DNA of 64,000 bases from Verrucomicrobiota bacterium (GCA_015061905.1 SUVQ01000001.1:294877-358876), one strand, 5' to 3'. Shown: positions 18,645-27,690, numbered from the stretch's first letter. Notes: generated by a model not told the origin, from the letters alone. Numbers and translations are program-made.

Positions 18645-19532
18645 ATGATTACCCGAAAAACGCTTTCCCTGTTGGCTTTATCCCTTTCGGCAACTCCTTT
18701 TGCCGTTGCCGCCGAATTTACGCTTTTCGCCGCCGGCGTGAACCCGAACGATATTTCGACGTATTACAATATTAATCAGGGAACGGATCCGACATGCTGG
18801 GCGGCGGTCGGGAGTAATATCGTTGCTCACTGGCAAGATCATCATGTTAAAGTTCCGAACAATGCGCCGAAAGGAACGGATGTTTACGAAACCTTTCTCT
18901 CCTTGTTCTCGAAGCCGGGCGGCGGAAATTCCAACTATTTCTTCTACTGGTGGTTGGGGCATTACGAGCCGACTAATTTTTACGGAACGCTTAAACCCGA
19001 CTGGGAATCGTTGAATGTAGGCGGGTATTACGAAGATGTTTATCGCTCGTTGGATGAAGTAACGGACATCGCGTGGCGGCGGTCTTCTGCCGGAGCGAGA
19101 GCGGATAGCCGCACTATTTTTTACGCGCTTAATCAGGGTTTGTCGTTGGGCGTCGGGCTGTCCGGGCATGCGCTTACCGTCTATGGCGCGTCTTTCGATA
19201 CGGAAACGGAATTAGTTACGTCTTTGTATGTTTGTGATTCCAGCGGATACCTTTGGGATGAGAAAGATATTTCGAGAATCTACGTCGATGAGCGATACGG
19301 ATATTTGTATTTATTCGGATATTACGGGAACGGTGTTGATTATGATTCGATCCTGTCTCCGAGGCACGATCTTGAAAATATCTATGTTTTGGGCGCCTCG
19401 GAAATAGAGACGGTCGCGTTTATTAACGGGACGACACCTATTCCCGAGCCGTCGGCGTTCGCCTTGCTTGCGGGCTTGGGCGTGTTGGTGTTTGCCGGCG
19501 GTAGACGACACCGGCAAAGCCGAGAGATTTGA
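18645..19532 (+). CDS. IdeS/Mac-like cysteine protease with PEP-CTERM tail (copy 2)
   Basis: Exported 295-residue paralogue. Signal peptide ends near AVAAEF; catalytic candidates are Cys51 in DPTCWAAVGSNIVAHWQDHH, His175 in SGHALTVYGASFD and Asp198 in YVCDSSG, again 23 residues apart. The tail is IPEPSAFALLAGLGVLVFAGGRRHR. It is closer to copy 3 than to copy 1 (shared FTLFA.GVNP, STYYNI.QG, HALTVYGASFD.ETEL). It starts 47 bp after copy 1, so cotranscription is likely. Confidence 0.77.
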   Translation: MITRKTLSLLALSLSATPFAVAAEFTLFAAGVNPNDISTYYNINQGTDPTCWAAVGSNIVAHWQDHHVKVPNNAPKGTDVYETFLSLFSKPGGGNSNYFFYWWLGHYEPTNFYGTLKPDWESLNVGGYYEDVYRSLDEVTDIAWRRSSAGARADSRTIFYALNQGLSLGVGLSGHALTVYGASFDTETELVTSLYVCDSSGYLWDEKDISRIYVDERYGYLYLFGYYGNGVDYDSILSPRHDLENIYVLGASEIETVAFINGTTPIPEPSAFALLAGLGVLVFAGGRRHRQSREI

Positions 19533-19552
19533 GCGGGAATATCCGAATTTGC

Positions 19553-19584
19553 GTTCCCGTGAAAAGAGATATTCGGGAACGTTG
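19553..19584 (+). other. Motif-paired hairpin without T-run between copies 2 and 3
   Basis: CGTTCCCG and CGGGAACG face each other around a 15-base loop, as in the terminators, but no T-run follows. It may attenuate rather than stop transcription. Confidence 0.5.
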
Positions 19585-19626
19585 ATTAATCTGTGCGGCG
19601 GATATTTTTTTTCAAAAAACACACAC

Positions 19627-20535
19627 ATGAAAAACACAATGAAAAAAATACATGCACCGTTTCTCGTTGTCCTGTTCGGCGCGGCGGGAACGCTTCCTGC
19701 AGCGGAGTTTACGCTTTTTGCGAAAGGGGTAAATCCGGCGGATTCGAGCACTTATTACAATATCGACCAAGGATGGAACCCTACTTGCTGGGCGGCGTCT
19801 GGGAGCAATGTTGTGGCGCATTGGCAGAATCATCACGCGGGAACGCCTTCGAAAGCGGCTCCGACGGGAACGCAGGTTTATGACACGTTTCTTCGGGTTT
19901 ATGCGACGCAGTCCTCCGGGCAATCCGATACGCTTTATCGCTGGTGGCTCGGGCATTATTCCGCAATGGCGATGGGCGGTTGGTATCCGATCGATAATTG
20001 GCGGGAGCTCGGCGGATATTACGCCGATTGCTATACGGAAAGCGAAGTTGACCAAATGGCGTGGCGTTACAATACGCATAATCTCGGAGATTTGAATTAC
20101 ACGACGGATATCAGCCGCGCGGTTTATTATGCGCTGAACCAAGGCTACGCGATGACAATTACGATTCCGAATGATCGCCACGCGCTCACGGTTTACGGCG
20201 CGTCTTTTGATCCTGAAACGGAGTTGATAACGTCGCTTTGGCTGTGTGATTCCAGCGGGTCGAGCTTTGAAGACGCGTTTGATAAAATGTTGCGTGTGCG
20301 AGTTGCGCAGCGCGGCGAAAATTTGTGTCTTTTGGGACCTTACAGAGAGGGTATTTTTTATGAAAAATACGACACGAAAAAATACCTTGGCGATGTGGCA
20401 TTTCTCGGAAATATGAGGTCGGATACGTTGGCATTTATTTCGAGCGGGATCGCGATTCCCGAGCCGTCGGCGTTCGGGTTGATTGCGGGCGTGGGCGCGC
20501 TTGCGCTCGTGGTATCGCGCCGCCGTCGCAAATAA
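19627..20535 (+). CDS. IdeS/Mac-like cysteine protease with PEP-CTERM tail (copy 3)
   Basis: Exported 302-residue paralogue. ATG 19627 begins the signal peptide (MKNTMKKIHAPFLVVLFGAAGTLPA); the frame is open further upstream into copy 2 but without signal-like sequence. Catalytic candidates are Cys54 in NPTCWAASGSNVVAHWQ, His185 in RHALTVYGASFD and Asp208 in LCDSSG. The sorting tail is IPEPSAFGLIAGVGALALVVSRRRRK. A motif-paired terminator follows, closing the three-gene unit. Confidence 0.78.
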   Translation: MKNTMKKIHAPFLVVLFGAAGTLPAAEFTLFAKGVNPADSSTYYNIDQGWNPTCWAASGSNVVAHWQNHHAGTPSKAAPTGTQVYDTFLRVYATQSSGQSDTLYRWWLGHYSAMAMGGWYPIDNWRELGGYYADCYTESEVDQMAWRYNTHNLGDLNYTTDISRAVYYALNQGYAMTITIPNDRHALTVYGASFDPETELITSLWLCDSSGSSFEDAFDKMLRVRVAQRGENLCLLGPYREGIFYEKYDTKKYLGDVAFLGNMRSDTLAFISSGIAIPEPSAFGLIAGVGALALVVSRRRRK

Positions 20536-20555
20536 GGGTGCTTAAAGCTTAGAGT

Positions 20556-20598
20556 GCGTTTCCGTGGGGATTTTTCTCGCGGGAACGCTTTTTTTTTT
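20556..20598 (+). terminator. Terminator of the IdeS-like cluster, motif-paired stem
   Basis: GCGTTTCCG (20556-20564) pairs with CGGGAACGC ending at 20588 with one G-U pair, followed by ten T. Confidence 0.8.
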
Positions 20599-20720
20599 CG
20601 GGCTAAGCCGCCAAGCCGCGAAGTTTTTTTAAGAGGTTCTCACAGAGCCGCAGAGGCACAGATCTTTTATTTAAAAATCTTTCAAAAACTTTGCGTTTTC
20701 GCGTCTTTGCGCGAGTTTTT
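20599..20720. repeat. CGCAAAG-type palindromic element, copy in the fucP upstream spacer
   Basis: AAGCCGCCAAGCCGCGAAG at the left and CTTTGCG..CGTCTTTGCGCG at the right face each other, with CACAGAGCCGCAGAGGCACAG inside. It overlaps the start of the 74-bp direct repeat. Confidence 0.6.
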
Positions 20721-20774
20721 TCCAAGATTTTTGCTTCGCACGGGAAGGTGATGCGACGAAAATTTTCTTCCTGT
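20701..20774 (+). repeat. 74-bp direct repeat, copy 1
   Basis: Matches 20966-21039 at 71 of 74 positions. It starts with the CGTCTTTGCGCG arm and ends with ACGAAAATTTTCTTCCTGT. No ORF. Confidence 0.85.
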
Positions 20775-20790
20775 CCTGCTTCCCCGATAA

Positions 20791-20811
20791 GAACAGGCGG
20801 GACGCCTGTTC
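20791..20811. repeat. Perfect hairpin GAACAGGCG/CGCCTGTTC
   Basis: Nine-base-pair stem with a three-base loop in the fucP upstream spacer. Its role is unknown; it lacks a T-run. Confidence 0.6.
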
Positions 20812-20850
20812 TCCTGTTTTTCAAAAACTGCTTGACGGGCACGTTTTTTT

Positions 20851-20862
20851 GGGGGGGGGGGG
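20851..20862 (+). repeat. Homopolymer tract of 12 G after 7 T
   Basis: A G12 run in a non-coding spacer, directly before another arm-type element. Tracts of this length are usually length-variable. Confidence 0.7.
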
Positions 20863-20985
20863 AAGCCGCCAAGCCGCGAAGTTTTAAAAAATAGGTAAAA
20901 AAGAAACCGCGAATAAGCACGAATTTTCACGAATGATTTTTTTATAAAAAAACTTTTGCGTCTCCGCGTCTTTGCGCGAGTTTTT
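20863..20985. repeat. Composite arm element with CGCAAAG and CACGAAT words
   Basis: AAGCCGCCAAGCCGCGAAG faces TTTGCGTCTCCGCGTCTTTGCGCG, and between them GAAACCGCGAATAAGCACGAATTTTCACGAATG-type words occur (20902-20936). It looks like one element type nested in another. Confidence 0.55.
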
Positions 20986-21039
20986 CCCAAGATTTTTGCT
21001 TCGCACGGGAACGTGATGCAACGAAAATTTTCTTCCTGT
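20966..21039 (+). repeat. 74-bp direct repeat, copy 2
   Basis: Second copy of 20701-20774, ending about 50 bp before the probable fucP start. Three mismatches to copy 1. Confidence 0.85.
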
Positions 21040-21090
21040 TTTCTCGAGAGAATTTGTTTTCCCTGCAAAAAAAAAATCTTTGCGCTTCTT

Positions 21091-22662
21091 GTGGCGGTGA
21101 GGCAAAATCCCGCGATTGTGGAAACCCCGAATCTAACGAACCCTGTTGTGCCCAAGAAGTTTCTTGTGCCCTTTATCATGCTCGTCTCCTGCTTTGCGCT
21201 GTGGGGCTTGCTTAACAACATGACGGACAATTTGGTGCCGGCATTTAAAAACATCTTTTCCATTCCGCAGGAAAAGTCGGCGCTCGTGCAAGTTGCCTTT
21301 TACGGGGCGTATGCCGTGCTGGCGATTTTTGCGTCGATTCTGATCGAGGAATTTTCCTACAAAAAAGGCGTTCTCATCGGGCTCGGCGTTTATATCCTCG
21401 GCGCGCTGATGTATATTCCCGCGTGTATCGCGCAGAGTTTCGACATTTATTTTATCGCGATTTTCGTGGTTGCCGGCGGCTGTTCGCTTTTGGAAACGAC
21501 CTGTAATCCTTACGTGCTTTCGATGGGACCGCAGGAAACGGCGGTGCGCCGTTTGAACTTTGCACAGGCGTTTAACCCGGTCGGTTCGATTGCCGGGATT
21601 TTGCTCGCACAACAGCTTATTTTGTCGAATCTGAATCCGGCAACGGCGGACGAACGCGCGCTGATGCCGGCGGATCAGCTCAAGGAAATCGTTCACCACG
21701 AATTGTTCTGGGTTTGCGCGCCGTATGTCGGGCTTTGCGGGATCGCGTTCCTGATTTGGCTCTTTTTCCTGTTTTTGAAAGAAGACAAAAAGCCGGCGGC
21801 GGTCGAAGGCGGAGACGTTCCCGCGACGGGAACGCAGGGCGGCGGACTGCGCGTTTTCATTGCGGCTCTTTTCAGTGTTGTCCCGCTGACGGTGCTTTAT
21901 TTCCTCTTCCCGGAAATGAATAAGGTGGCGTGGGTGCTCTGCGGCACGCTCGGTCCGATTGTTTATATTTGCCTCGTGCCGAATTATCGCGCGATGCTGC
22001 TCGCGCTCTTGGCGAAACCGCGCTACTGGTGCGGCGTGATTGCGCAGTTCTTCTACGTCGGCGTGCAAATTGCCGCGTGGACGTATCTGAACGTTTACTG
22101 CTGTAAGGAACTTGGTGTAACGCCGGCGGAAGCGGCGAGCTATTATCTGATTTCGCTCGTGCTCTTTATCGCGTGCCGCTGGGTCGCGACCTACTTCATG
22201 AAAATGTTCAACCCGGCGGCGATGATGGCGATTTTCGCAACGGCGGCGATTGCTTGCTGCGCGGGCGTGATGTATTTGCCCTCGACGGTGCTGTTCACGA
22301 TCGGCGGCTTGGATTTTTCGGCAAACGTGCTTTGCCTGATTGCGATGTCCGGCTGCATGTCGCTGATGTTCCCGACGATTTACGGGATCGCGCTCGGCGG
22401 TTTGGACGAAAAAATCGTCAAGCTCGGCGCGGCGGGGCTCATCATGGCGATTCTCGGCGGTGCGCTGATTACGCCGTGGATGGCGGGCGTGCTCGGGAAC
22501 GCGGATTCCGCGTGGATTTCTCTGCTTCCGGGCGTTGACAATACTTGGGACACGAACCTCGGCACCTCTTCCGCCGCCGTCCGCGCCTCGTTTGTCGTTC
22601 CCGCGATCTGCTTCGCGGTGGTTCTCGCCTACAGTTTGATTTTTCGCAAAAAGAAAGCTTAA
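21091..22662 (+). CDS. fucP: L-fucose:proton symporter FucP
   Basis: MFS permease with about twelve hydrophobic segments. KKFLVPFIMLVSCFALWGLLNNMTDNLVPAF and GGCSLLETTCNPYVLSMGPQ..RLNFAQAFNPVGSI match the FucP/GlcP group, and the four downstream genes give the substrate. The start is uncertain: no ATG lies near the expected N terminus. GTG 21091 (523 residues) and GTG 21118 are candidates; the ATGs at 20956 and 21016 lie inside the repeat region. It heads a five-gene fucose operon. Confidence 0.9.
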   Translation: MAVRQNPAIVETPNLTNPVVPKKFLVPFIMLVSCFALWGLLNNMTDNLVPAFKNIFSIPQEKSALVQVAFYGAYAVLAIFASILIEEFSYKKGVLIGLGVYILGALMYIPACIAQSFDIYFIAIFVVAGGCSLLETTCNPYVLSMGPQETAVRRLNFAQAFNPVGSIAGILLAQQLILSNLNPATADERALMPADQLKEIVHHELFWVCAPYVGLCGIAFLIWLFFLFLKEDKKPAAVEGGDVPATGTQGGGLRVFIAALFSVVPLTVLYFLFPEMNKVAWVLCGTLGPIVYICLVPNYRAMLLALLAKPRYWCGVIAQFFYVGVQIAAWTYLNVYCCKELGVTPAEAASYYLISLVLFIACRWVATYFMKMFNPAAMMAIFATAAIACCAGVMYLPSTVLFTIGGLDFSANVLCLIAMSGCMSLMFPTIYGIALGGLDEKIVKLGAAGLIMAILGGALITPWMAGVLGNADSAWISLLPGVDNTWDTNLGTSSAAVRASFVVPAICFAVVLAYSLIFRKKKA

Positions 22663-22665
22663 AAA

Positions 22666-22754
22666 AGATGAGGGGTGAGTGCTTAGAGGTATTACCTGCG
22701 CTTTGCTCAATGAGAAATTAGAAGCACTTACCTCTAAGCTCTCAGCCATCATCT
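22666..22754. repeat. Arm element in the fucP-fucI gap
   Basis: Left arm 22666-22693 and right arm 22726-22754 are inverted copies (AGATGA.GG.TGAG.GCTTAGAGGTA). The same GCTTAGAGGTA word is in the element at 48350-48447. It fills nearly all of the intercistronic gap. Confidence 0.75.
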
Positions 22755-22775
22755 ATAACCCTTTTCTATAAAATT

Positions 22776-24557
22776 ATGAAATACGACACATTACCCACTA
22801 TCGGAATTCGTCCGACGATTGACGGTCGCCGCCTCGGCGTTCGCGAATCGCTCGAAGAACAAACCATGAACATGGCGAAAGCCGCCGCCGCGCTTATCGA
22901 AGCGAACATCACGCACGCGAACGGTCAGCCGGTCAAATGCGTTATCGCCGATACGACGATCGGCGGTCCCGCAGAAGCCGCCGCCGCGAACCAGAAGTTC
23001 CGCGAAAACAACGTCGGATGCTCGCTCACCGTTACGCCGTGCTGGTGCTATATCACGGAAACGTTTGAAACGGACGCGACGCTCCCGAAGGCGATTTGGG
23101 GCTTCAACGGCACGGAACGCCCGGGCGCCGTTTACCTCGCCGCCGCGCTCGCCGGCTACGCCCAAAAAGGCGTTCCCGCGTTCTCGATTTACGGGCACGA
23201 CGTGCAGGACGCGAACGATACCTCGATTCCGGAAGATGTCGCGGAAAAAATTCTCCGCTTCGCCCGCGCCGGTTTGACGGTCGCTACGCTCCGCGGAAAA
23301 GGCTACCTCTCCATCGGCGGTTGCTCGATGGGTATCGCGGGATCGATTCTCGACCACTCGTTCTGGGAAAGCTACCTCGGCATGCGTGTCCAACCCGTTG
23401 ACATGACGGAAGTGCGCCGCCGCATGGACCTCGAAATTTACGACAAAAAAGAATTCGAGCTCGCCATGGAATGGGCGAAAAAATACGTCAAAATCGGCCC
23501 GGACCGCAATCGCCCCGACCTCGTTCTTTCCCCGGAAGAAAAGGAACGCACGCTGCGCGAATCGATTCTGATGACGATTATCTTCCGCGACATGATGCAC
23601 GGGAACCCGTATCTGAAGACGATCGACCGCGAAGAAGAAGGTCTCGGCTTCAACGCCATTTGCGGCGGTTTCCAAGGTCAGCGCCACTGGACGGATTACT
23701 ACCCGAACGGCGACATGGCGGAATCGCTTTTGAACAGCACGTTTGACTGGAACGGACCGCGCGAAGCAATCCCGTTTGCCACGGAAAATGACGCCATGAA
23801 CGGCGTTTGCCAGTTGCTCCTCCACCAGCTCACGGGGCGCGCGGCGTGCTTCTCCGACATTCGCACCTACTGGTCGCCCGAAGCCGTCAAACGCGTTTCC
23901 GGCTACACGATGGAAGGCTACGCGAAAAACGGGATCATGCACCTCATCAACTCCGGCTCGACCGCACTCGACGGCAACATGCAGGCAACCGGCGTGGACG
24001 GTAAGCCGATCATGAAAAAGACCGGCGAAACGACCTGGCAGGACATCGATGCGATGATGGCGGCGGCTGAATGGTGCCCGGCAAACCGCGAATACTTCCG
24101 CGGCGGAGGCTACTCGCTCCACTTCGTTTCCAAGGGCGACGTTCCCGTGACGATGATTCGCATGAACCTCGTCAAAGGGCAAGGCCCGGTTCTCGTTATC
24201 GCCGAAGGCTACACCTGCACGCTTCCGGAAAACGTGAACAAGATTCTCGATGAACGCACCGACCCGGGATGGCCGACGACTTGGTTCGCGCCGATTCTCA
24301 CCGGCAAGGGCGCGTTCACGGACGTTTATTCCGTCATGGCAAACATGGGCGCAAATCACGGCGCGTGGACTTACGGGCACATCGGCGCGGACATTATCAC
24401 GCTCGCTTCGATGCTCCGCATTCCGGTTTACGCGCACAACGTTCCCGAAGACAAAATCTACCGCCCGGCGGCGTGGAATCTCTTCGGCACGGCGTGCCCG
24501 GAAAGTGCCGACTTCCGCGCTTGCGCGAACTTCGGCCCGATCTACGGAAAATACTAA
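22776..24557 (+). CDS. fucI: L-fucose isomerase
   Basis: Converts L-fucose to L-fuculose with Mn2+. The 593 residues match the family length. The N terminus [26 protein letters not shown] and the acid residues of ATENDAMNG and FSDIRTYW (equivalent to the metal-binding Glu and Asp of the E. coli enzyme) are present, as is the C-terminal [16 protein letters not shown]. Second gene of the operon. Confidence 0.96.
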   Translation: MKYDTLPTIGIRPTIDGRRLGVRESLEEQTMNMAKAAAALIEANITHANGQPVKCVIADTTIGGPAEAAAANQKFRENNVGCSLTVTPCWCYITETFETDATLPKAIWGFNGTERPGAVYLAAALAGYAQKGVPAFSIYGHDVQDANDTSIPEDVAEKILRFARAGLTVATLRGKGYLSIGGCSMGIAGSILDHSFWESYLGMRVQPVDMTEVRRRMDLEIYDKKEFELAMEWAKKYVKIGPDRNRPDLVLSPEEKERTLRESILMTIIFRDMMHGNPYLKTIDREEEGLGFNAICGGFQGQRHWTDYYPNGDMAESLLNSTFDWNGPREAIPFATENDAMNGVCQLLLHQLTGRAACFSDIRTYWSPEAVKRVSGYTMEGYAKNGIMHLINSGSTALDGNMQATGVDGKPIMKKTGETTWQDIDAMMAAAEWCPANREYFRGGGYSLHFVSKGDVPVTMIRMNLVKGQGPVLVIAEGYTCTLPENVNKILDERTDPGWPTTWFAPILTGKGAFTDVYSVMANMGANHGAWTYGHIGADIITLASMLRIPVYAHNVPEDKIYRPAAWNLFGTACPESADFRACANFGPIYGKY

Positions 24558-24574
24558 AATAAGTTAAAACGAAT

Positions 24575-24729
24575 AGTTGATAACGGATAAGGCTTCCTCC
24601 GGAATCTCGTTTGTGGAGGGAGCCCCGTTTGTCAAAACAAGCGGGGATGCCATTCTGTGGGAAACCCCGGAGTCTTTCACTGGGATTTTTCCTGTTCGTT
24701 GTCCGCTATCCGTTATCAGTTATCAACTT
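24575..24729. repeat. Arm element in the fucI-fucK gap, GATAAC type
   Basis: Left AGTTGATAACGGATAAGG (24575-24592) and right GCTATCCGTTATCAGTTATC (from 24705) are inverted. The core of about 110 bp holds two further hairpins (GGCTTCCTCC/GGAGGGAGCC and CCCCGTTTGT/ACAAGCGGGG). The frame stays open through it into fucK, which gives a false long start. Confidence 0.75.
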
Positions 24730-24744
24730 TACCTTTTCTCTTCA

Positions 24745-26169
24745 ATGTTTGTCCTGTGTTTAGATTGCGGCGCAACGAATGTGCGCGCGATGCTTGTTGA
24801 CGAAACGGGAACGATTGTCGGAAAGGCTTCTCAGCCGAATGCGACCGTTCCCGCTCCCGAAAACGCGGAGTTTCACCATTGGGATGCCGACCGCATTTTG
24901 ACGCAACTCGCCGAGTGTGCGCGCAAGGCTCTCGAAGGCGTTCCCGCCGGCGAAATTAAGGCGGTTACGATTACGACTTTTGGCGTGGACGGCGCGCTCG
25001 TCGACGCGCAGGGCGAGTTGCTTTACCCCGTCATTTCCTGGAAATGTCCGCGCACGGCGGACGTGATGGCAAGCGTCGGGAAATATATTTCGCAAGAAGA
25101 ACTCAACCGAATTTCCGGTGTCGGTGCGTTTGCGTTTAACACGATTTATAAACTGATCTGGCTCAAGGAAAACCGCCCCGAACTTTTGGAAAAAGCTGCT
25201 GCGTGGCTTTTCATTTCCAATATTCTCGCGTATCGCCTGACGGGCGTAATGGCAACGGACCGCACGATGGCGGGAACGTCGCAACTCACGGATTTGGCGA
25301 GCGGCGAATTTTCTTCCGAAATTCTCGGCGCGCTCGGATTGGAAAAATCCCTTTTCCCGAAAATCGTCGATGCGGGAAAAATCATCGGCACCGTTACCGA
25401 AGCCGCGGCAAAAAAACTCGGTTTGCCGATTGCCGGCGTTCCCGTGGTTTCGACAGGGCACGACACGCAGTTTGCCGTTTTCGGCTCCGGCGCGGAAAAA
25501 AATCAGCCCGTGCTTTCTTCGGGAACGTGGGAAATTCTCATGGTGCGCTCCGAACAGGCAAAACTTTCTCCGGAAGATTACAAAGACGGCGCGACTGCGG
25601 AGCTCGACGGAGATTCTGCGCTTCGCAATCCCGGCTTGCAGTGGATCGGCTCCGGCATTATCGAATGGGTTAAAAGCCTTTGCTACGCGGGCGAATCCTA
25701 CGACACGATGGACGCCGAAGCCGCCGCGCTTCCGCCGGGAAGCAACGGCGTTACACTCAAACCGGATTTTCTGCCTTCGGGAACGGAAAAGGGCGCGATT
25801 TGCGGGCTCGTTCTCGGGCGCACGCGCGCGCACATTTACCGCGCCGCGATGGAGGCACTCACGTATCGCCTGAAATCGCGTCTTGCGCGTCTCGAATCCG
25901 TGGGAAATTTCAAGAGCGAAAGCCTTGTGCTTGTCGGCGGCGGCGCGCGCAACAAAGTTTGGACGCAGATTCGCGCCGACGTTCTCGGGATTCCCGTAAA
26001 AGTTTCCAAAGTTTCGGAAAGCACGGTGCTCGGCGCATCGATGTTTGCTTTCGCGGGCGCGGGCGTGTTCCCGTCGCCGGAAGCTGCGCGCGAAGCTTTC
26101 GGAATCGAATACGAAACGTATTTGCCCGGCGAAAATGCGGCAAGCTATCGCTTGTTAGTGAACAGTTAA
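24745..26169 (+). CDS. fucK: L-fuculokinase (FGGY family; rhamnulokinase-like)
   Basis: Phosphorylates L-fuculose with ATP. N-terminal phosphate loop LDCGATNVRAMLVDETG, middle TTFGVDGALVD and HDTQFAVFGSG, and C-terminal LVLVGGGARNKVWTQIRADVLGIPV with TVLGASMFAFAGAG are FGGY marks. ATG 24745 starts just before the phosphate loop and gives 474 residues. The sequence also resembles rhamnulokinases; the operon context decides for fuculose. Confidence 0.92.
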   Translation: MFVLCLDCGATNVRAMLVDETGTIVGKASQPNATVPAPENAEFHHWDADRILTQLAECARKALEGVPAGEIKAVTITTFGVDGALVDAQGELLYPVISWKCPRTADVMASVGKYISQEELNRISGVGAFAFNTIYKLIWLKENRPELLEKAAAWLFISNILAYRLTGVMATDRTMAGTSQLTDLASGEFSSEILGALGLEKSLFPKIVDAGKIIGTVTEAAAKKLGLPIAGVPVVSTGHDTQFAVFGSGAEKNQPVLSSGTWEILMVRSEQAKLSPEDYKDGATAELDGDSALRNPGLQWIGSGIIEWVKSLCYAGESYDTMDAEAAALPPGSNGVTLKPDFLPSGTEKGAICGLVLGRTRAHIYRAAMEALTYRLKSRLARLESVGNFKSESLVLVGGGARNKVWTQIRADVLGIPVKVSKVSESTVLGASMFAFAGAGVFPSPEAAREAFGIEYETYLPGENAASYRLLVNS

Positions 26170-26236
26170 TAATGAATAGGGAATAACGCAGGCTCCAAAA
26201 TTTTTGCCGAATTATTCATTATTCACTATTCGTTAC
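26165..26236. repeat. Arm element in the fucK-fucA gap, GAATAAT type
   Basis: GTTAATAATGAATAGGGAAT (from 26165) faces ATTATTCATTATTCACTATT (from 26211), heptamer words on both sides, with a core of about 20 bp. Confidence 0.8.
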
Positions 26237-26274
26237 ATGAAGTTTTTCTTTTTAACAATTAATTCCTCAAAAAA

Positions 26275-27090
26275 ATGTCAGACGATTGGTCCATCAAACC
26301 CGAACTTCCCAATTTCATTTTCCCGTGGGAAAATTACGATCCGCGTTCCCGCGAAGAAGTGGAAGCGTTTTTTAATTCTCCCGAAATTCGCGTCATCAAA
26401 GAGCGCATGTGCGACATCGGTCGCCGCCTTTGGGCGCGTGAATACGTTGACGGGAACGGCGGGAACATTTCCGTTCGCGTTGCGAAAAATTTGCTCCTTT
26501 GCTCTCCGACGCTGATTTCCAAAGGCTTTATGACGCCGGAGGACATTTGCATGGTCGACATGGAAGGGCGGCAGAAAGCCGGGATTCGTCCGTCCACCAG
26601 CGAAGTTAAAACGCACATCGCGATGATGAAGTCCGTCGGCGTGAACGCCTGTATTCACGCGCATCCGCCGCACTGTAATGCGTTTTTGTTTGCGGGAATT
26701 GTTCCGCCGTCGGGTATCAATCCGGAAGCGGACATTTTCCTCGGGCACATTGCGCTCGCGCCTTACGGCACGCCGGGTTCTCCGGAAACCGCCGCCGCCG
26801 TCGCCGAAGCCGCGAAGCAATCCACCGTCGTTTTCATGGAAAACCACGGTGTTATCACGGGAGCGCGCCACGTTGAAGAAGCGTATTGGTTCATGGAAAA
26901 CGCCGACGCGTATAGCCGAATGGTTTTGCTTGCGGACGCGCACAAGGCTCCGCTCAATCAGGTCGGAGAAGAAGGCGTGAAGGATTTTCTCGCCATCCGT
27001 AAAAGCATCGGCTACAGCGTTCCCGAAGGGCAGCCGCTTTACAATACCGACACCTACGCCGGTTACAAAATGGGCAAAGCCGGAAAATAA
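26275..27090 (+). CDS. fucA: L-fuculose-1-phosphate aldolase (class II aldolase/adducin family)
   Basis: Splits fuculose-1-phosphate to dihydroxyacetone phosphate and L-lactaldehyde using Zn2+. DGNGGNISVRV, the acid and zinc ligands around CIHAHPPHCNAF and the third histidine in VFMENHGVITGA are present. The 271 residues are longer than E. coli FucA (about 215), with extra N-terminal 40 residues (WSIKPELPNFIFPWENYD) that may help assembly. The rhamnulose-phosphate aldolase alternative is less likely given fucI. Confidence 0.9.
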   Translation: MSDDWSIKPELPNFIFPWENYDPRSREEVEAFFNSPEIRVIKERMCDIGRRLWAREYVDGNGGNISVRVAKNLLLCSPTLISKGFMTPEDICMVDMEGRQKAGIRPSTSEVKTHIAMMKSVGVNACIHAHPPHCNAFLFAGIVPPSGINPEADIFLGHIALAPYGTPGSPETAAAVAEAAKQSTVVFMENHGVITGARHVEEAYWFMENADAYSRMVLLADAHKAPLNQVGEEGVKDFLAIRKSIGYSVPEGQPLYNTDTYAGYKMGKAGK

Positions 27091-27202
27091 GAATTAACGA
27101 ACAACGAATAACGAATAGTGAATAACGCTGTGTTTAGTTTTTTGCCTTTGGCAAAAACATAAAGACTGAATTATTCACTATTCACGATTAATTATTCATT
27201 AG
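27091..27202. repeat. Arm element in the fucA-fucU gap, GAATAAC type
   Basis: Left arm 27091-27129 (heptamers AACGAAC, GAATAAC, GAATAGT, GAATAAC) and right arm 27168-27202 are inverted. The core has a hairpin TTTTTTGCC/GGCAAAAA. Confidence 0.8.
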
Positions 27203-27209
27203 AAAAAAT

Positions 27210-27629
27210 ATGCTTAAAGGAATTTCTCCGGTTATCAGCCCCGATTTACTGAAAATTCTCGCCGAAATGGGACACGGCGACGAAATCGTCATCTCCGATG
27301 CGCATTTTCCCGCGCACACGTTTAACGAAAAGGTCGTGCGAGCCGACGGACTCGGCGCGGACGCGCTCCTTGCGGGGATTATCCCGCTCTTTGAGCTCGA
27401 CGCCTACGCCGTTCCCGTAATTATGATGGAAGCCGTTCCCGGCGACACGCTCGATCCCGCCGTCGAAGCCAAATACCGCAAGGCACTCGGCTACGACGGG
27501 CAAATTGAACGCGTCGAACGCTACGCATTTTACGAACGTGCGAAAAAAGCCTACGCGGTCGTCATTTCCGGCGAAACTGCCAAATACGGAAATATTATTC
27601 TGAAAAAAGGCGTAACGCCGATTGCTTAA
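27210..27629 (+). CDS. fucU: L-fucose mutarotase (RbsD/FucU family)
   Basis: Interconverts alpha and beta L-fucopyranose, feeding the isomerase. The 139 residues have the family marks [18 protein letters not shown] with the catalytic-region histidine, and the C-terminal [23 protein letters not shown]. It closes the fuc operon and is followed by a terminator. Confidence 0.93.
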   Translation: MLKGISPVISPDLLKILAEMGHGDEIVISDAHFPAHTFNEKVVRADGLGADALLAGIIPLFELDAYAVPVIMMEAVPGDTLDPAVEAKYRKALGYDGQIERVERYAFYERAKKAYAVVISGETAKYGNIILKKGVTPIA

Positions 27630-27650
27630 ATAATTTCCTTTTTTTGATAG

Positions 27651-27690
27651 AAAGGCGTTCCCGCAGATAAGTCTCGGGAACGCCTTTTTC
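27651..27690 (+). terminator. Terminator of the fuc operon, motif-paired stem
   Basis: AAAGGCGTTCCCG faces CGGGAACGCCTTTTTC, a 13-base-pair stem with T5. It contains an inverted pair of the genome heptamer. Confidence 0.88.

Noticed and set aside
21133..22752. Open frame of 539 codons antisense to fucP
   Set aside because: Composition is basic and low in hydrophobic segments, with no family resemblance; the sense frame is a clear MFS permease.
22791..24437. Long open frame of 548 codons antisense to fucI
   Set aside because: GC-rich coding DNA here leaves long antisense frames open; its protein is arginine- and histidine-rich without any motif, and fucI is certain.
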